NCBI RefSeq assembly: GCF_000190735.1
Contig: NC_015177.1
Span: forward strand, 1,550,001 to 1,614,000
Source of the DNA: Pseudopedobacter saltans DSM 12145
GTDB lineage: Bacteria; Bacteroidota; Bacteroidia; Sphingobacteriales; Sphingobacteriaceae
Direction: 5' to 3'
DNA length: 64,000 nt
Below the pieces are notes generated by a model, which was not told the DNA's origin, ran no database searches, and saw only the letters and a program-made list of their open reading frames with translations. Positions 9,024 through 18,742 of the stretch are shown piece by piece. Each line of letters starts with the position of its first letter. The stretch's first letter is position 1. A program made the position numbers and the translations under genes.

Positions 9024-10034
9024 CTGCCCCATTTCGTTATACGGATTGGTAACTATAGCTTCTATTTTAATACTTTTATCTGTATAAAATTTAAGCAGAA
9101 AAAATCCTTTTGCAGAAAGTCCAAACTTCGAATACTTTCCTTTAATAACATAAGTAGATTTAGACGCCGCACCACTAATAATATGGTGTGTCCCGTATTT
9201 CTCTATATATTGCAGATTATGTTCATGCCCCGACACATACATAATTCCGGGATAACGCTTAAAAATAGCTTTCATTCGCTTGCGCAGATAACTATATTTT
9301 GGATGGGCGATATCTTCTTTTGCGCCTACATATTTTCTATATAAAGGAATTAATGAACCAACAAAAGGAAGTGGAACATAGGCCTTTTTTCTATAGAGTG
9401 TTAAAGGAAAAACATGATGCCTGATTTTGTATTTACCACCATGCATAGAATAACTATAAATTGGATGGTGGCCCAATATGATTATACGTTTATCCTGGTT
9501 TTCGGACACCATGGTATTTAGCTTTCTAAAAAAATCACGTTCGTTATCTATACATCCGCTTTTTATTCCAATCGGTTTATCTCCATCCTGCATCCACCAT
9601 TGTGTATCTATCGCTATTATACAAACATTTTCATTTTTGGTGATTTCTACGGGGCCAGGACACCCATTTTTGGGATAGAAAACCTGTTTGTTGAAAATGG
9701 TATTGAAATACTCTTCCTGACGGATGAGATATTGCCATCCGTCTTCCTTTCCTTTATTCCAATCGTGGTTTCCCGGAATAAAAACAACCTCTCCCGTATA
9801 ATTTTTTACGACTTCAAAATGTTTTTTTGCGATCTCTTCAGCTTCTTTCCGAGCAGTGTCGTTTGCAGCTGGCATTCCTTTCGGATAGATATTATCACCC
9901 AAGAAACATACGCAGGAATTTTCTTCTTTTGGCAAATGTTTTTTCAAAAGTTCGAGCAGCTTGTCTTCCTGCGCATATTTTATATTGCCAGAATCACCTA
10001 CTAATAAAACTTCATAACCAATTTTTTTGTGCAT
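8997..10034 (-). CDS. Calcineurin-like metallophosphoesterase
   Basis: A 345-residue protein without a clear signal peptide. The metal-binding motifs appear in order: GDSGN (13-17), GDNIY (46-50), GNHDW (88-92), GHHP (188-191) and GHEHN (269-273), the arrangement of the calcineurin-like superfamily and closest in style to purple acid phosphatase/TRAP-like proteins. It would hydrolyse a phosphoester with two metal ions; substrate unknown. Its 3' end overlaps the lipid kinase gene on the other strand. Confidence 0.9.
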   Translation of the reverse strand: MHKKIGYEVLLVGDSGNIKYAQEDKLLELLKKHLPKEENSCVCFLGDNIYPKGMPAANDTARKEAEEIAKKHFEVVKNYTGEVVFIPGNHDWNKGKEDGWQYLIRQEEYFNTIFNKQVFYPKNGCPGPVEITKNENVCIIAIDTQWWMQDGDKPIGIKSGCIDNERDFFRKLNTMVSENQDKRIIILGHHPIYSYSMHGGKYKIRHHVFPLTLYRKKAYVPLPFVGSLIPLYRKYVGAKEDIAHPKYSYLRKRMKAIFKRYPGIMYVSGHEHNLQYIEKYGTHHIISGAASKSTYVIKGKYSKFGLSAKGFFLLKFYTDKSIKIEAIVTNPYNEMGQLAYQSWIV

Positions 10035-10172
10035 TTAACAACAACAAACAGGTATTAAAAAAGATTTTATTTTTTTATAATAAAAAAATAATTTTTTATT
10101 TTTAAAGTTAACTAAACAAATTATTAAACCATTATTCAAACATGACAGGATAAAAATAACTTTTTATTGCCT

Positions 10173-10976
10173 ATGAAACAACGTATACTAATTATATTTA
10201 TAAGTTTATTAACTTCAAAAAGTAGCAAATCGCAATTCATTTCAGGGGCTAAATTCACCGCTCTTGCTAATGCGTCGGTAGCTCTACAAGACATTTGGTC
10301 GGCAAATGCAAATGCTTCTGGTCTTAATCAGATAAAGAATGTAACAGGAGGCATTTCTTACGAAAACAGATTTTCTGTGAGTGAGCTAAGTGGCAAGGCA
10401 GCAATAATAGCAATTCCATTTAAAAATTATATTGTGGGCATTAATTTCCAAAACTATGGTATACAGGAATTTGGAAGCATAAAATCTGGAATGAGTTTAA
10501 CCAAAAACTTTGGTTCTAAATTTTCTACCGCGATACGGCTCAACTATCATAGGTTACATATAGAAAATTATGAAAGTGAAATGGCTTTTAGTGTAGACTG
10601 CGGCATGCAAGTACAGGTAGCCAGCCGAATAAGGCTGGGAGCCCATATTGCCAACCCCAACCAAAGTTCTTTTAAAAGGATTCAGGATCAGAGTATCGAG
10701 TCACATATACGATTCGGAGGCTTTATTGGTATTAGCGATAAATTGTCCACCTGTGCCGAAATAGAAAAGTCAAACAACAAATCTTTGGATTATAAAATGG
10801 GCATAGATTACCAAATTGCTAATTTCTTTGCGCTAAGAGGTGGAATTTCTGTTAATTCATTCAGGCAATATGGCGGTTTTGGTATTAATCATAAAAGTTT
10901 GGCCGTTGATTTTGCCGTAAGCAATCATAAGTATCTGGGTTATTCACCTCAATTGGCTCTGGCTTATGAATTTTAA
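10173..10976 (+). CDS. PorV/PorQ-like outer membrane beta-barrel protein
   Basis: The ATG at 10173 is preferred; an in-frame TTG two codons upstream (10167) is less likely. The 267-residue product has a signal peptide (about 1-20) and begins ISGAKFTALANASVAL..WSANANASGL, the pattern of PorV/PorQ/FadL-type barrel proteins of Bacteroidota (usually GARxxALGGA...NPAGL). It continues as alternating strands and ends AYEF, an aromatic C-terminus fit for a barrel. It overlaps the next gene by 11 bases and leads an operon with the HhH/barrel protein and comEC. It could be an accessory outer-membrane component of that unit; function unproven. Confidence 0.75.
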   Translation: MKQRILIIFISLLTSKSSKSQFISGAKFTALANASVALQDIWSANANASGLNQIKNVTGGISYENRFSVSELSGKAAIIAIPFKNYIVGINFQNYGIQEFGSIKSGMSLTKNFGSKFSTAIRLNYHRLHIENYESEMAFSVDCGMQVQVASRIRLGAHIANPNQSSFKRIQDQSIESHIRFGGFIGISDKLSTCAEIEKSNNKSLDYKMGIDYQIANFFALRGGISVNSFRQYGGFGINHKSLAVDFAVSNHKYLGYSPQLALAYEF

Positions 10977-12996
10977 ACCTATTCTAATTGTTTTGATTGG
11001 TCTGAATATCCCTGTATTGCTTTTTGCACAAACTGTTGAAGACAAAATTGTGGAAAGTATGATAGAAAGTATGTCAGAAGAAACTCCCGAGGATTTCGAT
11101 TTTGAAGAACTTTCAGAACGACTGATTAAATATAGGAAATCGCCCATTAATTTAAATAAAGCAACCAGAGAGAAAATAAAGGAATTGCCTTTTTTAAGCC
11201 CTTTGCAGATAAGTAATTTATTGAATCATATACAAGCCAACGGTAAATTACTTGAAATTTATGAGTTGCAAAGTATAGATGCATTTGATCTGGAAACTAT
11301 CAGATTACTCCTGAATTTTGCGACAATAGATCCACCGGATGGTTTCGAAAACTTTTCTTTAAAACATCTATCTTCCGGAACCCATGACTTTCTTATTCGC
11401 TATGCCCGGATTCTAAAACAGCAAAAAGGCTTCACTATTCCAAAAGACAGCAATAAAAGCAGATACCTCGGTTCTCCCGATCGCTTATTTTATCGCTACC
11501 GTTTCAATTATAAGCAAAACATTCAATTTTCATTGAACATGGAGAAAGACGCTGGTGAGCATATCTGGGAGAAAAAATATGGCCCCGATTTTTTGTCTGC
11601 CAGCTTATTTCTTAAAGATCTGAAACCATTTTCTAAAATTGTAATAGGAGATTATTCCCTTCAGTTTGGACAGGGATTAAGTTTATGGAGTGGATTGAGT
11701 TTTGGTAAAGGTTCTGATATTTCGTCCATCGCTAAACAGGACTTGGGATTGAAGCCATACACTTCTGCAAACGAATATTCATTCTTTAGAGGATTAGCTA
11801 CAACAATTAATTTCGGTAAAATGCATTTTACTCCTTTTGTCTCGTTCCGAAAACTGGACTCCAGTATGGATACAGATTTAAACGGTAATCCCACTATAAA
11901 CAGCTTGCTGCAAAGTGGCTTACATAGAACACCTAATGAGTTGGCTAACAGACAAAATCTTGAACAACTGGTTTACGGAGCAAACATCGAATTTGAAAAC
12001 CGAAATTTCTCAATAGGTATCAATGCTTATAAAACTCAATTCAATATTCCGTTTCAGTCACAATCCCCTTTATACAAACAATTTGATTTTACAGGAAACG
12101 AATTGACAAATATTGGGCTTCATTATACAAAATCATTTAGAAATATTTACTTTTTCGGAGAAGCCGCCCGTAGCATGAACAGTGGATTTGCTTTTCTCAA
12201 CGGGGCTTTAGCCAGTTTGTCCAATAGCTTATCAGTAAGTGTTTTCCAAAGAAACTATCAAAAAAATTATCATTCTTTTTTTAATCAGGCTATTAGCGAA
12301 AATACTACAGCTTACAATGAGCGTGGGTTATATTATGGAATCAACTATAAACATGGAAAGAAGTATGATTTTTTATTTTATACCGATTTTTTTACGTTCC
12401 CGTGGTTGAAATATCGGGTGGATGCGCCATCTTCAGGACACGAAATTTTCGGACAGCTTAATTATATGCCTTCTAAAATCTTACAGGTTGTAATGCGCTA
12501 CAAGCTTAAAGAAAAGGAACAGAATAGTTCTGCAAATGGAATAGAAACTTATCGCAGGCAGACCTATCGGTTCGAACTTCAATATCAATTAAATAAAAGT
12601 TTTAGCCTTAAAAACCGAGCCGAAATCAGTCAGTATAAAACTTTATCATCACCTAATCAATATGGCTTTCTGGTATTTCAGGATATTAAATATTCGCCGT
12701 CCCGTTCCAAAATATCAGGAAATTTAAGATATGCCATCTTTGATACCGAAGGCTTCGACACACGGATATATACTTATGAAAACGACGTTTTATACAGCTA
12801 TTCCAATCCTGGATTTCAGAACAAGGGAATCAGGTTTTACCTTAACGGACGCTATCGGATAAAAAAAGGATTAGACTTTTGGCTAAAATACAGTATCAGT
12901 AAATACGATGAGGTTACCAGTATTGGATCTGGTTTGGATGAAATTATTGGAAACAGTAAACCTGAAATTAAACTTCAGCTTAGATATCAATTATAA
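10966..12996 (+). CDS. ComEA-like helix-hairpin-helix protein with predicted outer membrane beta-barrel
   Basis: A 676-residue protein. Residues 1-21 are a signal peptide (ends LLFAQ). Residues about 60-117 form one or two helix-hairpin-helix units, INLNKATREKIKELPFLSP followed by a second helix pair, as in the DNA-binding domain of ComEA. From about 140 to the end the chain is a run of alternating amphipathic strands with many aromatic residues and ends LRYQL, so an outer-membrane barrel is predicted. It overlaps the PorV-like gene by 11 bases and the comEC start by 1 base. Together these suggest DNA handling at the outer membrane. The HhH call is strong; the barrel is predicted by eye and the function inferred. 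Confidence 0.8.
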   Translation: MNFKPILIVLIGLNIPVLLFAQTVEDKIVESMIESMSEETPEDFDFEELSERLIKYRKSPINLNKATREKIKELPFLSPLQISNLLNHIQANGKLLEIYELQSIDAFDLETIRLLLNFATIDPPDGFENFSLKHLSSGTHDFLIRYARILKQQKGFTIPKDSNKSRYLGSPDRLFYRYRFNYKQNIQFSLNMEKDAGEHIWEKKYGPDFLSASLFLKDLKPFSKIVIGDYSLQFGQGLSLWSGLSFGKGSDISSIAKQDLGLKPYTSANEYSFFRGLATTINFGKMHFTPFVSFRKLDSSMDTDLNGNPTINSLLQSGLHRTPNELANRQNLEQLVYGANIEFENRNFSIGINAYKTQFNIPFQSQSPLYKQFDFTGNELTNIGLHYTKSFRNIYFFGEAARSMNSGFAFLNGALASLSNSLSVSVFQRNYQKNYHSFFNQAISENTTAYNERGLYYGINYKHGKKYDFLFYTDFFTFPWLKYRVDAPSSGHEIFGQLNYMPSKILQVVMRYKLKEKEQNSSANGIETYRRQTYRFELQYQLNKSFSLKNRAEISQYKTLSSPNQYGFLVFQDIKYSPSRSKISGNLRYAIFDTEGFDTRIYTYENDVLYSYSNPGFQNKGIRFYLNGRYRIKKGLDFWLKYSISKYDEVTSIGSGLDEIIGNSKPEIKLQLRYQL

Positions 12997-15062
12997 TGGT
13001 CAGTTTCTTTAAAGAAGAGATTCCCTTTTTTAGGCACATATGGTTCTTTATTGCAGGGATTGGTATCGCCATAAAGTACAATGTCAATTCTGCCTCAGAT
13101 CTCCCTCTACTCTATTGGATGTTCTTTTTCCTGTTTATTATTTTGTTTCTAATCATATCGAGACTAAAAAAGCTGTTCTTTTTAAACTGGATTGCCGGCG
13201 TCACGATAAGCTTATTATTTACACTTACGGGAATAATATGGTGTAATAGCTACAAAGAAATAGAGCGAAAAAATCATTTTTCTAAAGTCGAAGCTTCTCA
13301 TCTGATAGCCATAATCGAAGAACCTCCCAAACTAAAGGGGGACATAGCCAGATTCCCGGTTAAAGTAATTCAAAGCATCAATAACCAAACAATAACAGCA
13401 ACTCTAGGAAAATTATTACTTGCCTTACGCTTTGATACATTGCAAAAACCCAAACTGCAATATGGTGATCTTTTGCTTATTAAAGCCCATTACTCCGAAA
13501 CTGAACAGGCTTTCAATCCTGCTGAATTTAATTATAAACGCTTTTTATCGTATAAACAAATCTACCACCAAAGCTTTATAAACATCAAAGATGTTAAACT
13601 TTTAAAATCGGAGTGCGGTAATCCTGTTTTAGATTATTCCCTCAAATTCCGGGAGATATTGGTAAAAAAGTTCAAACAATATTTACCGGATAAAAATGCG
13701 CAGTCTGTTGCGTCTACACTGATTTTAGGAGACCGGGCCGAATTAGATCCTGAAATATTAAGTGCTTATCAAAACACGGGAACTTTACATGTACTATCGG
13801 TCTCGGGAATGCATGTTATGATCGTTGTATTTGTCCTGAATATATTGTTCAAACCTTTAGATAAGTTTAAAGCCGGTAGAATCGTCAGATTAATTTTCAT
13901 GTTAGTGCTTATCTGGACGTATAGTATCGTCACAGGCTTAGCTCCATCTATATTGAGAGCTGCCATAATGGTTAGTGTTGCTTTACTTTCAAAATTTTCC
14001 AAGGGTAAATCCAATAGTTATAATGTTTTGGCCATAGCAGCCTTTATTATTTTACTGGCTAATCCCTATAATTTAATGGATATCGGTTTTCAACTATCCT
14101 TTTTAGCGGTTTTAGGCTTAATTTATATTCATCCCAAACTGTATCAGTTATATAATCCTAAATATAAAATTGTCGATCTATGCTGGCAATGTATCTGCGT
14201 ATCCTTAGCGGCGCAGCTCGCTACTACACCCCTAAGTCTTTTTTATTTTCATCAGTTCCCTACTTATTTTCTTATCGGAAATCTGTTTATGGCTTTGCCC
14301 GCTACGATCATCATGATTGGCGGTTTTATATTTTTAGCTATTCCCATAGATATTGTGCAATATTGGTTGGGCCTCTTTCTTAGCTACTTTCTTAATTTCA
14401 CCAATCAGGGGCTAATTTATATCCAGCAATTGCCTTTTTCTACAGTCAATCAAATCTGGTTAACAGTAATTGATTTAATAGCTCTTTATCTACTTTTGAT
14501 ACTTCTTATTTATCCCAATAGTTATAAACAAAAACAAATAGCTATTTGCATAGTCTCTTTCATTTTATTCGTTTCATTTTCTAATAAAAACGTTAAATTA
14601 ATTAATCAACATAAAACGGTCTTCTTTTCACTCAGAAAAAATACAGCTATTGCTTATATCAAAGGAAAATCCTGTTTGCTGATAACAGATCTGGATACTA
14701 ACGACTACACCTACAAATTTTCGGTAAAGCCTTATCTGGATAGTTGCAAAATTAAGAGTATTAAATTTATAAACCCTCATTTAACAGAGCATGAAAACAT
14801 TTACTCATTTGGGGATAAAACGCTTAAGCTATTAAATCATCGGCAAAAGACTTTTCATAAATCCAATGTAGATTGGTTGCTGATTACCGGGAATAGGAAT
14901 TACCCTATAGCAGAATTATTGGAATACTATTCTTTTCAAAAACTACTTATTGATGGAAAAAATTCGGATTATAACATTCGAAAATTAACGTCACAAGCCG
15001 ATTTATTAAATCTTGACTACTATATTTTAAAAAGGAACTTTGCTAAAGAAATAGATCATTAA
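12996..15062 (+). CDS. comEC: ComEC/Rec2 family DNA uptake channel protein
   Basis: A 688-residue membrane protein. N-terminal membrane segments (about 10-85) are followed by a soluble DUF4131-type region (about 100-200) with AFNPAEFNYKRFLSYKQI, then the Competence domain with GDRAELDPEILSAYQNTGT (245-263) and LSVSGMHV (267-274), then many membrane helices. The C-terminal 170 residues sit where ComEC normally has a metallo-beta-lactamase-like nuclease domain, but no HxHxDH motif is present, so this part looks degenerate. ComEC carries single-stranded DNA across the inner membrane. Its ATG overlaps the stop of the HhH gene. Confidence 0.9.
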   Translation: MVSFFKEEIPFFRHIWFFIAGIGIAIKYNVNSASDLPLLYWMFFFLFIILFLIISRLKKLFFLNWIAGVTISLLFTLTGIIWCNSYKEIERKNHFSKVEASHLIAIIEEPPKLKGDIARFPVKVIQSINNQTITATLGKLLLALRFDTLQKPKLQYGDLLLIKAHYSETEQAFNPAEFNYKRFLSYKQIYHQSFINIKDVKLLKSECGNPVLDYSLKFREILVKKFKQYLPDKNAQSVASTLILGDRAELDPEILSAYQNTGTLHVLSVSGMHVMIVVFVLNILFKPLDKFKAGRIVRLIFMLVLIWTYSIVTGLAPSILRAAIMVSVALLSKFSKGKSNSYNVLAIAAFIILLANPYNLMDIGFQLSFLAVLGLIYIHPKLYQLYNPKYKIVDLCWQCICVSLAAQLATTPLSLFYFHQFPTYFLIGNLFMALPATIIMIGGFIFLAIPIDIVQYWLGLFLSYFLNFTNQGLIYIQQLPFSTVNQIWLTVIDLIALYLLLILLIYPNSYKQKQIAICIVSFILFVSFSNKNVKLINQHKTVFFSLRKNTAIAYIKGKSCLLITDLDTNDYTYKFSVKPYLDSCKIKSIKFINPHLTEHENIYSFGDKTLKLLNHRQKTFHKSNVDWLLITGNRNYPIAELLEYYSFQKLLIDGKNSDYNIRKLTSQADLLNLDYYILKRNFAKEIDH

Positions 15063-15262
15063 AATTCACTTTCTGAATGGCTATTCATTTAGGACACTTC
15101 TTGTATTAAGGACAACCCATTTGGCAATATAAGGCTCCGCGAGGCGAGTTCCTGATAAACTACGAGAAGCAATCACTGTTCATCTTTCCCTTTCTTTTAG
15201 CATCAAAAGACACATACTTCACACTAAATCAAAGTTAACAACAAATTAAATTAACAATCTAT

Positions 15263-15270
15263 TAACTTTG
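15263..15270 (+). promoter_or_regulatory. Candidate -7 box, very near the start codon
   Basis: TAACTTTG matches TAnnTTTG and lies only 4 bases before the ATG at 15275, so a transcript from it would be leaderless or nearly so. No TTG is found at the -33 distance, so the call is moderate. Confidence 0.45.
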
Positions 15271-15274
15271 CGCT

Positions 15275-17152
15275 ATGTTAAAAAGCCTTGCTTTCTTTCT
15301 TAGATATTACCTTTTTTGGGTTCTTTTTTTTGCAGCTAACAGAGTAGCTTTCGAATTGTGGAACAGAACAAAATTTGATGGAATAAGCTCTTCCGAAATA
15401 CTTAAGACATTTCTATACGGATTACATATGGATACATCTATGGCATCCTATTTTTGTGTAATTCCCTTTCTGACTGCCATATGCAAGTGGTTGGTTCCAA
15501 AAATCGGATTTCCCAATAAATTCTTATCCGTATACACAGCAGTCTTATCATTTATAACAATTCTTATTACTATTGTAGATTTCAACATTTATACCGAATG
15601 GGGAAGTAAAATAAGCGCTAAGGTTATTGACCTCGCTATAGAAAGCCCTAAAGAAGCATTGGCATCAAGCAGCTCCTCGCCTCTATCTTTTATTTTATTT
15701 TATTTTCTGATTCTGTTAGGTGTTGCTTATATTTTGTATAGATATATTGTACCAACAGGTTTCCGCTTCAAGAATAAGACCGGAACGGTGTCGAAAGCAT
15801 TAATATCCCTATTGATTTTAGGATTCACATTTCTAGGCATTCGGGGCGGGTGGAAAATTGCCCCCATGAATCCCAGCCAGGTCTACTTCTCAGATAAACC
15901 CATATTAAATCATTCAGCATTAAATACCAATTGGTTATTGATGTCTAATTATGTAAAAAAGGCAGATACTAAAAATCCTTTTTTATACTTTTCTCAGGAA
16001 AAGGCAGACTCACTGGTAAAAAACTTGTATACTCCAACAGTTGACACCACACTCAGAATTTTAAATACCGATAGACCAAACATTGTTTTAGTAATCATCG
16101 AAAGTTTTACAGCAAACTTGGTTAAAGAATTAGGCGGAGAAGCTCAGGTTACACCGCAATTCTCAGATCTGATAAAAGAGGGATTACTTTTTGATCGTAT
16201 TTATTCTTCGAGCGACAGAACCGATAAAGGAATTATTGCAATATTAAGTGCATTCCCATCACAGGGTCCCAGAAGCATCATAAAAGAAAATGACAAACAG
16301 GAAAAACTTCCGTCAATTTCAAAAGAGTTGGCAAAAAATGGTTATCATACTTCTTTCTTTTATGGAGGATACTCTGAGTTTTCGAACTTCAAATCCTATT
16401 TATTAAGCCATCAATTCAACACTTTAATCGATGCCAACTCGTTCAATAGTGAAGATTTAACGTCTAAATGGGGTGCCTATGACGAGATTACCGTACAGAA
16501 GCAACTAAGTTTTCTAAAAAACGAAAAGCAGCCTTTCTTCTCCACATTACTTACACTAAGCAACCACGAACCTTTTGCTCTGCCATCCAGAGGTAAATTT
16601 GGAGATAGCAATGTTGCAGACAAATTTAGAAGTACCGCTTACTACACGGCAGATCAGCTTAAAAACTTTGTACAAACCGCAAAAAGAGAGAATTGGTACA
16701 ACAACACCATTTTTATATTTGTTGCCGATCATGGTCACCGACTTCCAAAAGAGAATAATGAAATCTTTCAACCAGAAAGGTACCATATCCCCCTTTTAAT
16801 TTATGGTGGTGGGTTAAAAACAGAATTTAAAGGCAGAAAAATATCGCTTTATGGAAACCAAACTGATATTGCGGCGACGTTATTAAAACAACTGAATTTA
16901 TCTCATGCTAACTTTAAATACAGCAATAATCTTCTTAACCCCATATCGAATGGCTTCTCGTTTTATGTGTGGCAAAATGGTTTCGGTCTGACAACCAAAG
17001 ATGGTGCTGTTTCCTTTGATCCGATAGCGAATAGAATAATATATACCGAACCCAAAGACCTTTCGAAAAACAAGAAAGAACAACAATTGCAAAATGCAAA
17101 AGTATTAATGCAAAGCGTTTATCAAGACTATTTGAACGCAAAATTCTATTAG
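15275..17152 (+). CDS. LTA synthase family sulfatase-like membrane phosphotransferase
   Basis: A 625-residue protein with about five membrane helices in residues 1-210 and an extracytoplasmic sulfatase/alkaline-phosphatase-type domain from about 265. Visible motifs: PNIVLVIIESF (metal ligand Glu), SSSDRTDKG (the Thr is the expected nucleophile), LTLSNHEPF and FVADHGHR (metal ligands Asp-His). Members move phosphoglycerol or phosphoethanolamine onto envelope glycans or lipids. Gram-negative bacteria lack lipoteichoic acid, so the acceptor is probably a periplasmic glucan, lipid A or another glycolipid. The GH130 gene follows 64 bases later on the same strand and may be cotranscribed. Confidence 0.87.
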   Translation: MLKSLAFFLRYYLFWVLFFAANRVAFELWNRTKFDGISSSEILKTFLYGLHMDTSMASYFCVIPFLTAICKWLVPKIGFPNKFLSVYTAVLSFITILITIVDFNIYTEWGSKISAKVIDLAIESPKEALASSSSSPLSFILFYFLILLGVAYILYRYIVPTGFRFKNKTGTVSKALISLLILGFTFLGIRGGWKIAPMNPSQVYFSDKPILNHSALNTNWLLMSNYVKKADTKNPFLYFSQEKADSLVKNLYTPTVDTTLRILNTDRPNIVLVIIESFTANLVKELGGEAQVTPQFSDLIKEGLLFDRIYSSSDRTDKGIIAILSAFPSQGPRSIIKENDKQEKLPSISKELAKNGYHTSFFYGGYSEFSNFKSYLLSHQFNTLIDANSFNSEDLTSKWGAYDEITVQKQLSFLKNEKQPFFSTLLTLSNHEPFALPSRGKFGDSNVADKFRSTAYYTADQLKNFVQTAKRENWYNNTIFIFVADHGHRLPKENNEIFQPERYHIPLLIYGGGLKTEFKGRKISLYGNQTDIAATLLKQLNLSHANFKYSNNLLNPISNGFSFYVWQNGFGLTTKDGAVSFDPIANRIIYTEPKDLSKNKKEQQLQNAKVLMQSVYQDYLNAKFY

Positions 17153-17216
17153 AATTATTGCTTCGATAAAACATTTCTCAAAAAAAGGAGTTTATTTTCT
17201 GTACAAAACCCCGATT

Positions 17217-18686
17217 ATGAGAATTCCCATCCAAAGAAAAAACATAAGGATTATGCCCGACTCCAAGCGGGTAATCGCCAGATTTTTTTATAATGGGCCA
17301 GAAAGAGCCGTTTCGATAATAGAGAAAGTTGACAACCTAACTGAGAAAGAAGTCGATGAATTAATACTACCTCTCCTTCAGGAATTTTCCAAAAGGCATC
17401 GGAACATCACCAAAATTTTAAAAAAGAATGCAGCCAAGGCTTATAAGGCTCTTGAAAAAGACCTTAGTGAATTAGACGAAATGACACTGTATAGAAAACT
17501 ACTCATAGGAGCTTATTTCACTCATGAATATTCTATAGAATCTGCAGCATTCTTTAATCCGTCAATAGTAGAAGATCCTTTTCAGGGAGATTTGGAAGAT
17601 GGCCAAAGGCGTATTATTATTAGTTTCAGAGCAGTTGGTGAAGGACATATTTCATCAATAGTATTCAGAAGAGCTTTAATTGATCACAATAATAATATTA
17701 TTGTAACGCCTTCCGGAACATACGTAGACGAAGCAGAAATCATAAAAAACAACATCTATTCTAAGATGTTCTTCTTTGAGAAAGCCATCGATTCCAAGAT
17801 ATCTGAAGATGTCATCCAGCTCATGAATCAGAATCTTCCTGACAAATTTGATTACAGAGAACTAAAGCAGATTATAGACAGAATAAAACTAGAACATGAA
17901 AATAAAGATCTTGATAAAATTCTCTGGTTAGCCGATTCCTATCACGAAATTAATTTCTCTTTAGACACTGATATTTCCGATCGGATAATCTATCCCATAT
18001 CAGAGTTTGAGCGTAAAGGCATCGAAGATGCCCGATTTGTAAAATTCACCAATGAAGAGGGCCATTGTAAATACTATGCAACATACACTGCGTATGACGG
18101 AAAAGTGATTATGCCCAAACTATTGGAGACCACAGATTTTTATAACTTTAAAGTACGTCCGCTGTACGGAGAAGGTGCAAAAAATAAAAACCTGGCTCTT
18201 TTCCCCCGAAAAATAAATGGCAAGTTTGCCATGATGTCCAGAATAGACGGTTGGAATAATTACATTATGTATTCCGACAAAATCAATATATGGAATAACC
18301 CCACATTACTTCAATCCCCACACTTCCCCTGGGAATATATTCAGATAGGAAATTGTGGCTCCCCTATAGAAACAGAAGAAGGTTGGCTGATAATATCTCA
18401 TGGAGTTGGCCCATTAAGAAGATACTGTCTCAGTGCAAGTCTATTGGACCTTGAAAATCCAAGCATAGAAATTGGACGTTTAAATGAACCTCTGTTGGTT
18501 GCCGATAAAGATGAAAGAGAGGGCTATGTTCCTAATGTAGTTTATTCTTGCGGTTCTATAATTAACAATGGCGAATTGATTGTACCGTACGGACTTTCGG
18601 ATTACTCCACTTCATTCATGACTGTAAATGTGAAAGCTCTGTTGGCGAGAATGAAAGAAGATAAAGCTAAAGTCACTTACAAATAA
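17217..18686 (+). CDS. Glycoside hydrolase family 130 protein (mannoside phosphorylase type), long form
   Basis: A 489-residue cytoplasmic protein. Residues 1-100 are an extra helical region; the rest is the five-bladed GH130 propeller. GIEDAR at 268-273 holds the expected proton-donor Asp271; ALFPRKINGK (327-336) and MSRIDGW (340-346) carry arginines that in phosphorylases bind phosphate, and SHGVG (394-398) the conserved His. GH130 enzymes phosphorolyse beta-mannosides to mannose 1-phosphate, and some are hydrolases. Convergent with a GT4 glycosyltransferase gene and sharing its terminator. The exact linkage cannot be told. Confidence 0.87.
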   Translation: MRIPIQRKNIRIMPDSKRVIARFFYNGPERAVSIIEKVDNLTEKEVDELILPLLQEFSKRHRNITKILKKNAAKAYKALEKDLSELDEMTLYRKLLIGAYFTHEYSIESAAFFNPSIVEDPFQGDLEDGQRRIIISFRAVGEGHISSIVFRRALIDHNNNIIVTPSGTYVDEAEIIKNNIYSKMFFFEKAIDSKISEDVIQLMNQNLPDKFDYRELKQIIDRIKLEHENKDLDKILWLADSYHEINFSLDTDISDRIIYPISEFERKGIEDARFVKFTNEEGHCKYYATYTAYDGKVIMPKLLETTDFYNFKVRPLYGEGAKNKNLALFPRKINGKFAMMSRIDGWNNYIMYSDKINIWNNPTLLQSPHFPWEYIQIGNCGSPIETEEGWLIISHGVGPLRRYCLSASLLDLENPSIEIGRLNEPLLVADKDEREGYVPNVVYSCGSIINNGELIVPYGLSDYSTSFMTVNVKALLARMKEDKAKVTYK

Positions 18687-18689
18687 AAC

Positions 18690-18720
18690 AAGTGCTGTAT
18701 TGGATGACAATACAGCACTT
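18690..18720. terminator. Bidirectional terminator between the GH130 and GT4 genes
   Basis: Perfect 13-base stem AAGTGCTGTATTG / CAATACAGCACTT with a 5-base loop, placed between two convergent genes with A/T-rich flanks on both sides. Confidence 0.85.
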
Positions 18721-18742
18721 CTACAATAAAACTCAAAATAAA

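Noticed and set aside
17204-17216. AAAACCCCGAT just before one GH130 gene and AAAAACCCCGGAT before the other (61591 on)
   Set aside because: The same word occurs inside the iscS coding sequence near 53625, so a shared regulatory element is not supported.
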